DNA of 64,000 nucleotides from Shinella zoogloeoides. GTDB lineage: Bacteria > Pseudomonadota > Alphaproteobacteria > Rhizobiales > Rhizobiaceae. Positions within the stretch are counted from its first letter, which is position 1; the number at the start of each line of letters is the position of its first letter. The position numbers and the translations under genes are program-made. Below, in pieces: positions 37,618-45,525 of this stretch. The stretch is from assembly GCF_022682305.1 (NCBI RefSeq), contig NZ_CP093528.1, forward strand, positions 3,237,501 to 3,301,500, in the 5' to 3' direction. The notes beneath the pieces were generated by a model. It did no database searches, had not been told where the DNA came from, and worked only from the letters and a program-made list of their open reading frames with translations.

Positions 37618-39612
37618 TCATCGAAGAGCTCTCAGCGCGTTGAGGATCACAGCCACGTCGATCGCCTCCTGGAGGATCGCCCCTTCGACCGGCTGGAGAT
37701 ATCCGAAGGCTGCCGCAACCATTGCCCCGACTGAAAGCGTAAGTCCGACCGATACGCTCTGTAACGCGATCCTGCGGCTTCGGCGCGCGATTGCAATGGC
37801 CTTGGCGAGTGGCGCAAGCTCATCGACAAGGACCACCACGCCCGCGGCTTCAGAAGACGAGGCCGTGCCGCGGGCGCCCATGGCAACGCCGATATCGGCC
37901 GCCGCGAGCGCCGGGGCGTCATTGACGCCGTCCCCCACCATCATCACCGGGCCGTTTCCGGTCTCCCTTCTGACCGCATCGACCTTGGCTTCCGGCGTCA
38001 GGTCGCCGAGGACGGCATCCATGCCAAGCGCCTGGCCGACGACATGCGCAATCTCCGCGCGATCACCCGACGCCAGCACGAGCCTCCGGATGCCCGACGT
38101 CCGAAGATCCGCCAGAACCGACATCGCATCTGCACGCACCTGGTCCTTGAGAACGATCATGCCCGCGAGCGCTCCATCGATGGCGACGGCCACGGTCATG
38201 GAAGCCCGCATCTCGGGCGTGATCAGGTCATGCGGGTCCTCGCAACCGGACATGCGTTGCACAAAGCCACTCCCGCCGACAACAATCCGTCGTCCCTCGA
38301 CATAACCTTCGATGCCGGTGCCGGGCACTTCCCGCACACCCTCCGGCTTCGACAGAGACAGGCCGCTTTCGGTTGCAGCACGGATGAGGGCAGCGGCAAC
38401 GACATGGCCGGAAGCCTGATCCAGGCTCGCCGCCGCCCCTAGCACCGCTTCTGCCGTGAAGGGCGATACCGTCCTGATGTCGATCACCGCCGCCTGACCA
38501 TGGGTGAGCGTGCCGGTCTTGTCGAGAACCGCGGTCTGCACGCGCCCCAGCATCTCGAGCATGCCGCCGTTCTTTACGAGAACGCCGATTCCGGCCGCCT
38601 TCGACATGCCGGAAATGATGGCGACCGGGACCGCAAGGATCAGGGGACAGGGTGTTGCAACGACAAGAACGGCAAGCGCGCGGATCGGATCCTCCGAAAA
38701 ATACCAGGCGCCGCCCGCGATAATGAGAGTCAGGACCAGGAAGCCCACCGCAAAACGGTCTGCCATGCGGACCATGGGCGCCTTGCTCGCCTGCGCGGCC
38801 TCAACCAGCCTGATGATCCCCGCATAGGTGCTTTCGGCGGCAGTCCTACTGGCAACCAGATCGAAGGGCGCGCCCACGCAGGTCGAACCGCTCAGCGCCT
38901 CGGCTCCAGACGGAGTGGGCTGCGGCAAAGGTTCTCCGGTCAAGGCCGCCATGTCTAGCGCCGCACCTTCGCCGGAAGCGATCCCATCCACCGGCAGCAC
39001 TTCACCCTGTCGGATCAGCAACCGGTCGCCGGGCTGTATCCGGGAGATCGCGATCTCCTCCAGTCCGCACGTGCCATGGCGCATGGCAAAATGCGAAATG
39101 CGCCCCATCAGGGCCGTCATCTCCCGACGCGCGCGCCCTTCGGCAAAGGCCTCAAGGAGCTGGCCACCCGCATACATCAAGCCGACCACGTTTCCGGCAA
39201 GCGGCTCGCCGAACACGATCGCGGCCGACATGGAAAGCGCTGCAACGATATCAAGCCCGACATCCCCCCGGCGCAAGGCGCCGAAGACCTGAATGGACAG
39301 ACTGATGAGAATCGTCAGCGTCGCCGCACTCCAGACAAGAGGGGCGTAGCGGGGGCCCTGCCACGACAAGACCAGACCGATCACCAGCCCCCCGGCGGCA
39401 ATACCGACCAGGATGATGCTCGACCGTCTCTGCCAGATGCCTTCGCTCGCTTGCGGCACGTTGCCCTCCCTATCGACAGGATGCCACTGAATAAGCCCGC
39501 AAACGGCCGCTCCCACCTTGCGCAGGATCAATTCCGGAAGCGTCGTTTTCTCTAGAATGGGAATGAACACCGCCGCGCCTGGTGCCGACTGGGCCTTTCC
39601 CGATGGTTCCAT
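37618..39612 (-). CDS. Heavy-metal P1B-type ATPase without N-terminal metal-binding domain
   Basis: About 664 aa. Core motifs: actuator AALTGEPLP, membrane CPx motif ATPCPLILA, phosphorylation LDKTGTLTHG, hinge GDGVNDAPAL. A membrane-proximal ending DVAVILNALR resembles Zn/Cd or Co exporters more than Cu pumps, but the metal is uncertain. No N-terminal CxxC HMA domain is present. The start is doubtful: the ATG at 39612 leaves 2 bp to the divergent gene at 39615, so a GTG at 39570 may be the true start. Convergent with the PNPOx-fold gene. Confidence 0.88.
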   Translation of the reverse strand: MEPSGKAQSAPGAAVFIPILEKTTLPELILRKVGAAVCGLIQWHPVDREGNVPQASEGIWQRRSSIILVGIAAGGLVIGLVLSWQGPRYAPLVWSAATLTILISLSIQVFGALRRGDVGLDIVAALSMSAAIVFGEPLAGNVVGLMYAGGQLLEAFAEGRARREMTALMGRISHFAMRHGTCGLEEIAISRIQPGDRLLIRQGEVLPVDGIASGEGAALDMAALTGEPLPQPTPSGAEALSGSTCVGAPFDLVASRTAAESTYAGIIRLVEAAQASKAPMVRMADRFAVGFLVLTLIIAGGAWYFSEDPIRALAVLVVATPCPLILAVPVAIISGMSKAAGIGVLVKNGGMLEMLGRVQTAVLDKTGTLTHGQAAVIDIRTVSPFTAEAVLGAAASLDQASGHVVAAALIRAATESGLSLSKPEGVREVPGTGIEGYVEGRRIVVGGSGFVQRMSGCEDPHDLITPEMRASMTVAVAIDGALAGMIVLKDQVRADAMSVLADLRTSGIRRLVLASGDRAEIAHVVGQALGMDAVLGDLTPEAKVDAVRRETGNGPVMMVGDGVNDAPALAAADIGVAMGARGTASSSEAAGVVVLVDELAPLAKAIAIARRSRRIALQSVSVGLTLSVGAMVAAAFGYLQPVEGAILQEAIDVAVILNALRALR

Positions 39613-39614
39613 CA

Positions 39615-40868
39615 ATGGACACACTCATAACCAGATTGGGTATCGCGCTATCGATCGGCCTTCTGGTCGGGCTTGAACGCGGCTGGCAGGAGCGAGATGC
39701 TCCCGAAGGCAGCAGAACCGCCGGCATACGAACCTTCGGGATATCGGGGCTTCTTGGCGGCGTGCTGGTGGCGGTCGCTCATACCCTCGATTATCCCATG
39801 GTGTTTCCGATCACGTTTCTGGGCTTCGCCGCCACGCTGGCTATCTTCAAGCTGCGCGAAGCACGTTCGGATTCAGACTATAGCGTGACCACCGTCATGG
39901 CGGGTCTTGGCGTTTTCGCACTCGGCGGCCTGGCTGTCGCCGGCGACGCGCAGGCCGCGGCGGCGGGAGGGGCAGCACTCGCCGCCACGCTCGCAAGCCG
40001 CAACGTCCTGCATCGCTTTCTGAAGCGCTTGACCTGGGTAGAACTGCGCTCCGCGCTGATGCTGGCTGTCATGACGGCGGTTATCCTTCCGATCCTGCCG
40101 AACGAAACCATAGATCCCTGGGGAGGACTCAATCCGTGGAAGGTTTGGTTCTTCACCGTCCTGACCGCAAGTCTTTCGTTCCTCGGCTACATTGCCGTCA
40201 GGATCTTCGGAGCCAGGAAGGGCTTCATCCTGAGCGCGATTGCCGGCTCGCTCGTTTCATCCACGGCCGTTACCATGGTTCTGGCGCGAAGCGTGAAAGG
40301 CTCCGGCGATCCGCTTCCGCTTGCCGGGGCCGCAGCGCTCGGTGCGGCCGTGTCCATCCTGCGCGTGATGAGCCTGATCCTGCTGATAGACCCGGCCGCG
40401 GTCATTCCCACCGGTCCGGCCGCCGCCACGGCCGCTGTCGTCTTCGCCGGTTCCGGGTTCGCGCTGTTCTACTGGCCGCAAGACAGACCCTTCGCGGACG
40501 TGCCGACCAGCAATCCCTTCGAGATAGGCCCGCTGCTGGTCTTCGCGGCGATTTTCGCAGCAGCCACCATCACCAGCGCGGTTCTTGTCTCACATTTCGG
40601 CAGCTCCGGACTTTTGGCCACGACCGCCCTGACGGGCGCGGTCGATGTGGATGTCGCCGTACTGGCCGCCCTGCAAGCGGGCCGGGATGTCTTGCCACTC
40701 GACGTCATCGGAAAGGCAATCCTTGTCGCCATGGCAACGAATGCCCTGTGCCGCGCCGGCATTACCATCCTGCTTGGGGCGCCGTCTTTCAGCGCGCCGT
40801 TTACCGCCCTCACGGTCGCCGCCGGCACCGCGGCCTTTGCCGCCCACATCGTTCTTCCCATGCAGTGA
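39615..40868 (+). CDS. MgtC/DUF4010 family membrane protein
   Basis: A 417-aa polytopic protein. Residues about 1-140 are MgtC-like (LGIALSIGLLVGLERGW, FGISGLLGGVLVA); residues about 165-417 are DUF4010 with 7-8 helices (KGFILSAIAGSLVSSTAVTM, ATTALTGAVDVDVAVLA). MgtC relatives modulate Mg2+ homeostasis and ATP synthase in pathogens; DUF4010 proteins are less defined. The in-frame ATG at 39582 is rejected because the first helix begins right after 39615. No good Shine-Dalgarno is seen. Confidence 0.85.
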   Translation: MDTLITRLGIALSIGLLVGLERGWQERDAPEGSRTAGIRTFGISGLLGGVLVAVAHTLDYPMVFPITFLGFAATLAIFKLREARSDSDYSVTTVMAGLGVFALGGLAVAGDAQAAAAGGAALAATLASRNVLHRFLKRLTWVELRSALMLAVMTAVILPILPNETIDPWGGLNPWKVWFFTVLTASLSFLGYIAVRIFGARKGFILSAIAGSLVSSTAVTMVLARSVKGSGDPLPLAGAAALGAAVSILRVMSLILLIDPAAVIPTGPAAATAAVVFAGSGFALFYWPQDRPFADVPTSNPFEIGPLLVFAAIFAAATITSAVLVSHFGSSGLLATTALTGAVDVDVAVLAALQAGRDVLPLDVIGKAILVAMATNALCRAGITILLGAPSFSAPFTALTVAAGTAAFAAHIVLPMQ

Positions 40869-40914
40869 GGAACACTTTCACCGGCGCGGGCCAAGCGAGC
40901 GCAGGATGGAACGA

Positions 40915-41415
40915 TCAGCCGACCGTCATCCGCCGAAGCACATTCGTCTTCCAATAGAAATGATGCGCCAACGCCCCCAGGACGTGAAGCCCCACAACCG
41001 CCCACAGAATGGCTTTGAGAACGTCGGCATGGAGGTCGCCTGCGCCCTTGTATCCGAGATAATAGGCGGCGGCGCCGCTGAGCGGCATCGCGAGCAGGAG
41101 GAGATAGAGCGTCCATTCGGATATCTTGGCTACCGACCTGAATATCGCTGGTTCGCCCGCGGGCGCAGCCGGCACGCCCTGGACCTGTCGGAGCAGAAGT
41201 CGAACGGCGACGAGAACAAGGATCGCGATGCCGGCATAGGCGTGGATATTGGCACTTGCGACCTGTTCGGCGCTCGCCGCACCGGTTTGCTTCATGCTCC
41301 TGTTCCAGGCATTCATGCCGTCCGGGAACAACAGGTTGAAGAAGACGAGCCCTGCCGTGAGCCAGTGCAAGATGCGCTGCGGAAGGGAAAACGAGAGCGA
41401 TGCGGTCGTAGCCAT
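40915..41415 (-). CDS. Cytochrome b561 family protein
   Basis: A 166-aa four-helix di-haem membrane protein. His17 (QRILHW), His58 (ANIHAYAG), His144 (VGLHVLG) and His151/152 (LAHHFYW) sit at the expected helix positions for b-type haems. The family passes electrons from quinols to periplasmic acceptors. The cupredoxin gene lies 46 nt upstream on the same strand, so both may form a small electron-transfer unit. The ATG at 41415 is preferred to one 33 nt upstream. Confidence 0.88.
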   Translation of the reverse strand: MATTASLSFSLPQRILHWLTAGLVFFNLLFPDGMNAWNRSMKQTGAASAEQVASANIHAYAGIAILVLVAVRLLLRQVQGVPAAPAGEPAIFRSVAKISEWTLYLLLLAMPLSGAAAYYLGYKGAGDLHADVLKAILWAVVGLHVLGALAHHFYWKTNVLRRMTVG

Positions 41416-41461
41416 GGACGTGTTTCGCCTTCTTTCGTGTGGCGGCATCAGGAGGATGCAA

Positions 41462-41887
41462 TCACTTCGTCACCGTCAGCAGGGTGTGCATCCCCGCCTC
41501 GTAGTGGCCCTTGATGTTGCAGAGCAGGAGATAGGAACCCGGGGCAAGCCGCGCCTTCATCTGGCCGTCCTTGCCCGGCTTCAGATCCGCGACTTCACCG
41601 AGACTTTTCAAATGTTTCTCGTCCACCCGATGCTTGGAGGCGACGACATCGACCTTCTGATCGGCTGACTTCAGCTTGACCAGGACCATTTCGTGCTCTT
41701 CCGTGAGCGCATTGTTGTGCACCACGAAGGTCGTCTCACCGGCCTTTATCGTAGGCCGGTCGAGCGTGAGGGTCATCGGACCACCGCCTTCGCCACTTTC
41801 GATGACCTTGACGGTATTCGCGGCCCATGCCGGCGAGGTGATTGCAACGATAGCAAGCGCTGCGAGGATATTGCGACGGATGTTCAT
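41462..41887 (-). CDS. Exported cupredoxin-domain protein (type 1 copper)
   Basis: A 141-aa protein with a Sec signal peptide (about residues 1-22, basic NIRR start, cleavage after AWA). The copper ligands are visible: His65 in TEEHEMV, and Cys123, His128 and Met133 in LLLCNIKGHYEAGMHT. This is the C-x4-H-x4-M pattern of blue copper proteins. It should shuttle electrons or bind copper in the periplasm. AGAAGGAAG precedes the ATG. Pairing with cytochrome b561 suggests an electron donor-acceptor couple. Confidence 0.87.
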   Translation of the reverse strand: MNIRRNILAALAIVAITSPAWAANTVKVIESGEGGGPMTLTLDRPTIKAGETTFVVHNNALTEEHEMVLVKLKSADQKVDVVASKHRVDEKHLKSLGEVADLKPGKDGQMKARLAPGSYLLLCNIKGHYEAGMHTLLTVTK

Positions 41888-41977
41888 GTCGGCTTCCTTC
41901 TGCTGGAGATGCATCCGGCAATAAGGCGCCATGCTGACAGGTGCCTGAACGGCGCGAAAACGACCAGGGATCAGGAT

Positions 41978-42008
41978 GCGCCCCGATGCTCACAACGCAT
42001 CGGGGCGC
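41978..42008 (-). terminator. Strong hairpin after the second usp gene
   Basis: GCGCCCCGATGC (41978-41989) and GCATCGGGGCGC (41997-42008) form a perfect 12-bp stem with a 7-nt loop, starting 8 bp past the usp stop. No long T-run follows on the minus strand, so termination may be partial. It separates usp from the cupredoxin gene. Confidence 0.65.
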
Positions 42009-42016
42009 TCCAGATC

Positions 42017-42847
42017 TCACCGCACCATGAAGACAGGCACGTCGCAGGTCTCGAGGATCGAAGCGGTGACGCCCCCGAAAACGCGCTCGCGCAGGCGCGA
42101 ATGACCGTAGGCCCCCATGACGATCATATCGCAGCCGAGTTCGAGCGCATGCTGGCGGATCACGTCTTCCGTCGGTCTCTGGCCGCTCGCGATCTGCTCG
42201 ATCACGACCTTTGCGCCATGACGCGACAGGAAGGCCGCCATGTCCGCGCCCGGCTCCCCGCCATTCTCGAAGTACGAAGAATCCGGATCGACGATGACGA
42301 GGCGGACGGTATCGGCACCTTTCAGCATCCCAAGCGCTGCCTTTGCGGCACTGGCCGCCTGCGGGCGCGAATTCCAGGCCAGAAGGACGTTCTTCGGCTT
42401 CAGGGTGGCGCGACCTGCCTTCGGCATCAAGAGCAGAGGCGTACCGGCGTTGAAGGCTGTCGCCGCGATGGCTGCCTTTCGAAGCTCGGAATCCGAACGG
42501 ATTCCTTCCCCGGCGACGACCAGATCGGCGTACATCGCGCGGGTGCCGATGTTGCTTTCGATGATGAAGCGGTCATCGTAGATATGGTCGACATCGAATG
42601 ACAAGCCACCTTTCCTGCAGCGCTCGTCAGCGATGCGTCGAACATCCACCACCTCGTCGATTTCCTTTTGGCGCTCGTTCAGCCAGGCGGCTGCGGCAGG
42701 GTAGTCGGCCCCGAACGGCGAAATCGCGGTTCTCAGCGCCATGACGGAGAGATGCCCGTCGATTTCCACCGCCAACGTTACAGTCTTATCGATATCCGCA
42801 TCGGTGTTTGTCGTGCCGATGAGCGAGAGTATGGTCTTGAACGGCAT
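42017..42847 (-). CDS. Universal stress protein, UspA type
   Basis: A 276-aa Usp protein opening FKTILSLIGTTNTDADIDKT. The C-terminal half carries VLLAWNSRPQAASAAKAAL and the G-AYGHSRLRERVFGG-TASIL nucleotide-binding segment, ending VPVFMVR. It is a paralogue of the 22623-23444 protein. An FNR-like box with one mismatch is centred 75 nt before its ATG. Confidence 0.9.
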   Translation of the reverse strand: MPFKTILSLIGTTNTDADIDKTVTLAVEIDGHLSVMALRTAISPFGADYPAAAAWLNERQKEIDEVVDVRRIADERCRKGGLSFDVDHIYDDRFIIESNIGTRAMYADLVVAGEGIRSDSELRKAAIAATAFNAGTPLLLMPKAGRATLKPKNVLLAWNSRPQAASAAKAALGMLKGADTVRLVIVDPDSSYFENGGEPGADMAAFLSRHGAKVVIEQIASGQRPTEDVIRQHALELGCDMIVMGAYGHSRLRERVFGGVTASILETCDVPVFMVR

Positions 42848-42915
42848 GTCTGAACTCCTTCACCAGAATGGTCTTGCAGTGAAGGTAAGCTAGCTCTCGG
42901 CACCCATATGCCGCG

Positions 42916-42929
42916 ATGATCTGCGTCAA
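42916..42929 (-). promoter_or_regulatory. Imperfect FNR/FixK box upstream of the second usp
   Basis: ATGATCTGCGTCAA differs from TTGA-N6-TCAA at the first base only. It is centred 75 nt before the usp ATG on the minus strand. Its core is the same as in the 34003 box. Confidence 0.55.
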
Positions 42930-43058
42930 AAGAGGATAGTTGGCTCCTCAGGCATGGCTGGGTTCCAGTTGCGTGATTGTGTTCGACAATCTTGTGCGCA
43001 CCCAACGTGTAGGATCGCGATCTACCATGAATAAGCCAGATGCGCGGAAACAAGAGAA

Positions 43059-43093
43059 TTGACAGGCAAATTATATCCGTTAATCTGGATATA
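43059..43093 (+). promoter_or_regulatory. arsR promoter with operator overlapping the start codon
   Basis: A TTGACA -35 hexamer at 43059-43064 and a TAATCT -10 at 43081-43086 are 16 bp apart. The perfect inverted repeat TATATCC-N8-GGATATA (43072-43093) spans the -10 and touches the first base of the arsR ATG, as expected for an ArsR operator. No Shine-Dalgarno precedes the ATG, and the predicted transcript would start at or next to it, suggesting a leaderless mRNA. Confidence 0.65.
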
Positions 43094-43440
43094 TGGATAA
43101 CACTGCGGCAATAGCGGCGCTCGGGGCCTTGGCGCAGACCACGCGGCTGGAGACTTTCCGTCTCCTCGTGCGACACGAGCCCCATGGCATTCCAGCAGGC
43201 GAACTTGCCCGCCTCATCGACGTGCCGCAAAATACCATGTCGGCGCATCTCGCGACACTTTCGCGGGCCGGCCTGGTCACGAACGAGCGGCAGAGCCGGT
43301 CGATCATCTATCGGGCAGACCTCAATGGCCTGCGTGACCTGACCCTGTTCCTTCTGAAGGACTGCTGCGGTGGCTCGACGGAACTTTGTGCTCCGCTCAT
43401 CGCAGAATTGATGCCGTGCTGCACCCCGGAGACGAAGTAG
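43093..43440 (+). CDS. arsR: ArsR-family arsenic-responsive repressor
   Basis: A 115-aa winged-helix repressor. The HTH reads HGIPAGELARLIDVPQNTMSAHLATLSRAGLV-like (residues 31-62). Cysteines gather in the C-terminus: Cys91-Cys92, Cys99 and Cys109-Cys110. This matches ArsR types whose As(III) site is C-terminal rather than in the DNA-recognition helix. It heads arsR-arsN2-(arsC remnant)-acr3-arsC-arsH and should repress it in the absence of arsenite. The stop is followed 2 nt later by arsN2. Confidence 0.9.
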   Translation: MDNTAAIAALGALAQTTRLETFRLLVRHEPHGIPAGELARLIDVPQNTMSAHLATLSRAGLVTNERQSRSIIYRADLNGLRDLTLFLLKDCCGGSTELCAPLIAELMPCCTPETK

Positions 43441-43442
43441 TC

Positions 43443-43883
43443 ATGAACGCAATCCGATTGGAGCAAATTGCCGGGAGCGACGCCGACCTCAAGGCGGCTT
43501 TGACGGACGCGTATCTTCCAACCGATGACATCGAGGATCATGGCCGGACCTTCTTCAAGGCACTGTCATCGGATGGCCAAATCGTGGGTTTCTACGGTGT
43601 CGAGCGCTGCGGTGGCGACGTCCTCCTGCGTTCGGTTGTCGTGCTTCCTGATCACCGCGGACAGCACCTTGGGATCGCCTTGGTCAAGCAGGCGCTGGCG
43701 GGCCTCGATCAAGCCAGCGACGTCTACCTCGCGACAACGCGTGCAGCGTCGTTCTTCACGCGCATCGGATTTTCGGAAGTCCAGCGGGACAGCGTGCCCG
43801 CGGCAGTGCTGGCGACCCGCCAGCTTTCGACCATCTGCCAATCCTCTGCGACCATCATGAGGCTCACCGCGCCGCCGACCTAG
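43443..43883 (+). CDS. arsN2: ArsN2-type GNAT N-acetyltransferase of arsenic operons
   Basis: A 146-aa GNAT protein with the acetyl-CoA motif LPDHRGQHLGIALVKQAL and the family ending RIGFSEVQRDSVPAAVLATRQ. ArsN2-like proteins accompany ars operons and may acetylate organo-arsenicals or related toxins. The ATG at 43443 sits directly after the arsR stop. The last residues (TAPPT) are probably new sequence created where the gene meets a decayed arsC remnant. Confidence 0.83.
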   Translation: MNAIRLEQIAGSDADLKAALTDAYLPTDDIEDHGRTFFKALSSDGQIVGFYGVERCGGDVLLRSVVVLPDHRGQHLGIALVKQALAGLDQASDVYLATTRAASFFTRIGFSEVQRDSVPAAVLATRQLSTICQSSATIMRLTAPPT

Positions 43884-44042
43884 CCACGGACCACGACCAT
43901 GAGGCCGCGCGTTTCCTCAAGAACCGGATCGCAGCTTTCGGCAGCCTGCCGCTGGCATCCATCGACCGCATGGCGCTTGATGAAGCTTCGTCAGATCGGC
44001 ACGATGGAAGGTTTCACTTCATTACAGGGAAAGTCCGCCTGA
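43868..44042 (+). pseudogene. Remnant of a low-molecular-weight phosphatase-type arsenate reductase
   Basis: Between arsN2 and acr3 a 58-codon remnant can be read: RAADLATDHDHEAARFLKN, then RIAAFGSLPLASIDRMAL, a frameshift near 43977, then KLRQIGTMEG and a TGA at 44040-44042. This resembles the C-terminus of LMW phosphatase proteins in ars operons (NRI--F--LP-ASIDR-AL--KL-EIG). The original stop still overlaps the acr3 ATG as TGATG, as in an intact operon. The catalytic N-terminal part is gone. Confidence 0.6.
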
Positions 44043-45100
44043 TGTCCAAATTCGAGCGTTATCTGACCATCTGGGTGTTCCTGTGCATCGTTGCGGGTGT
44101 CGCCCTCGGCCATTTCGTGCCCGGTATATTCCAGATCATTGGCGCGGCCGAGGTTGCCAAGGTGAACATTCCCGTTGCCATCCTGATCTGGCTGATGATC
44201 ATCCCGATGCTGCTCAAGATCGACTTCCGCTCGCTGGCGCAGGTCGGCACCTACTGGCGCGGCATAGGCGTGACCCTGATCATCAACTGGGCCGTCAAGC
44301 CGTTCTCCATGGCGCTGCTCGGCTGGCTGTTCATCGGCTGGCTGTTCCGCCCCTACCTGCCTGCCGACCAGATCGATTCCTATATCGCCGGACTGATCAT
44401 TCTCGCCGCAGCCCCCTGCACGGCCATGGTCTTCGTCTGGAGCAACCTCACGCGCGGGGAGCCCTTGTTCACGCTGTCGCAGGTCGCGCTGAACGATGCG
44501 ATCATGGTTGTCGCCTTCGCGCCGATCGTCGGCCTTCTGCTTGGCCTGTCCGCCATCACGGTGCCATGGGCTACGCTGGTTCTCTCCGTCGCCCTCTACA
44601 TCGTCGTGCCTGTCATTATCGCGCAGGTCATCCGCCGCCGCCTCACGGCTGATGGAACGACGCGAGCCTTGGATGGCGTACTTGCAAGATTGCAGTCGAT
44701 CTCGCTGGTGGCGCTGCTTGCGACGCTTGTTCTTCTCTTCGCCTTTCAAGGTGAGCAGATCATCGCCCAGCCGGCCGTCATCGGCTTGCTCGCCGTGCCG
44801 ATCCTGATCCAGGTCTATCTGAATTCCGGACTTGCCTATCTGCTCAACCGGATGTCCGGCGAGCGGCATTGCGTTGCCGGCCCGTCGGCCCTGATCGGTG
44901 CCAGCAATTTCTTCGAACTTGCGGTCGCCGCCGCCATCAGTCTGTTCGGCTTCCAGTCCGGTGCGGCGCTGGCCACCGTCGTTGGCGTTCTCATCGAAGT
45001 ACCGGTCATGCTGTCGGTCGTCTGGATCGTGAACCGCTCGAAGGACTGGTACGAGGCCGCCCCTGCCGTTTGCCGAACCACCCTCACCGAAAGGCACTGA
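44042..45100 (+). CDS. acr3: Arsenite efflux transporter, ACR3 family
   Basis: A 352-aa inner-membrane protein with ten helices exporting As(III). Diagnostic are the N-terminal FERYLTIWVFLCIVAGVALG, the essential Cys126 in LAAAPCTAMVFVWS, and the NFFELAVAAAISLFG segment near the end. The ATG at 44042 is chosen because an upstream in-frame ATG at 43970 only continues through the arsC remnant. Confidence 0.94.
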   Translation: MSKFERYLTIWVFLCIVAGVALGHFVPGIFQIIGAAEVAKVNIPVAILIWLMIIPMLLKIDFRSLAQVGTYWRGIGVTLIINWAVKPFSMALLGWLFIGWLFRPYLPADQIDSYIAGLIILAAAPCTAMVFVWSNLTRGEPLFTLSQVALNDAIMVVAFAPIVGLLLGLSAITVPWATLVLSVALYIVVPVIIAQVIRRRLTADGTTRALDGVLARLQSISLVALLATLVLLFAFQGEQIIAQPAVIGLLAVPILIQVYLNSGLAYLLNRMSGERHCVAGPSALIGASNFFELAVAAAISLFGFQSGAALATVVGVLIEVPVMLSVVWIVNRSKDWYEAAPAVCRTTLTERH

Positions 45101-45102
45101 CC

Positions 45103-45525
45103 ATGAACGCCACCATCTACCACAATCCCGCCTGCGGAACGTCCCGCAACACGCTGGCGCTCATCCGCGCTGCCGGGATCGAACCCGTTGTCATCGACTA
45201 CTTGCGACATCCCCCGACACGCGAGCAGCTCGCGACGATGATCGCGGACGCTGGATTGACGGTCCGGGAGGCCGTTCGCGAGAAGAGCACGCCCTACGCA
45301 GAACTCGGCCTCGACAATCCGAACCTCACCGACGAGCAGTTGCTCGATGCGATGATCGCAACGCCGATCCTGATCAACCGTCCCTTCGTCGTGACACCGC
45401 TCGGCACCCGGCTCGCCCGTCCGTCCGAAGCTGTGCTCGACATCCTGCCGGATAACTTCAAGGGGCCGTTCTTCAAGGAAGACGGTGAGCCGGTTCTCGA
45501 TCAAGAAGGAAAGCGCATTGCCTGA
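45103..45525 (+). CDS. arsC: Arsenate reductase, glutaredoxin-dependent (ArsC)
   Basis: A 140-aa thioredoxin-fold enzyme reducing arsenate to arsenite. Catalytic Cys11 lies in [13 protein letters not shown]. The C-terminal arginine region [18 protein letters not shown] holds the conserved arginines. It follows acr3 by 2 nt and overlaps arsH by 8 nt. It is the working arsenate reductase now that the phosphatase-type copy is decayed. Confidence 0.94.
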   Translation: MNATIYHNPACGTSRNTLALIRAAGIEPVVIDYLRHPPTREQLATMIADAGLTVREAVREKSTPYAELGLDNPNLTDEQLLDAMIATPILINRPFVVTPLGTRLARPSEAVLDILPDNFKGPFFKEDGEPVLDQEGKRIA

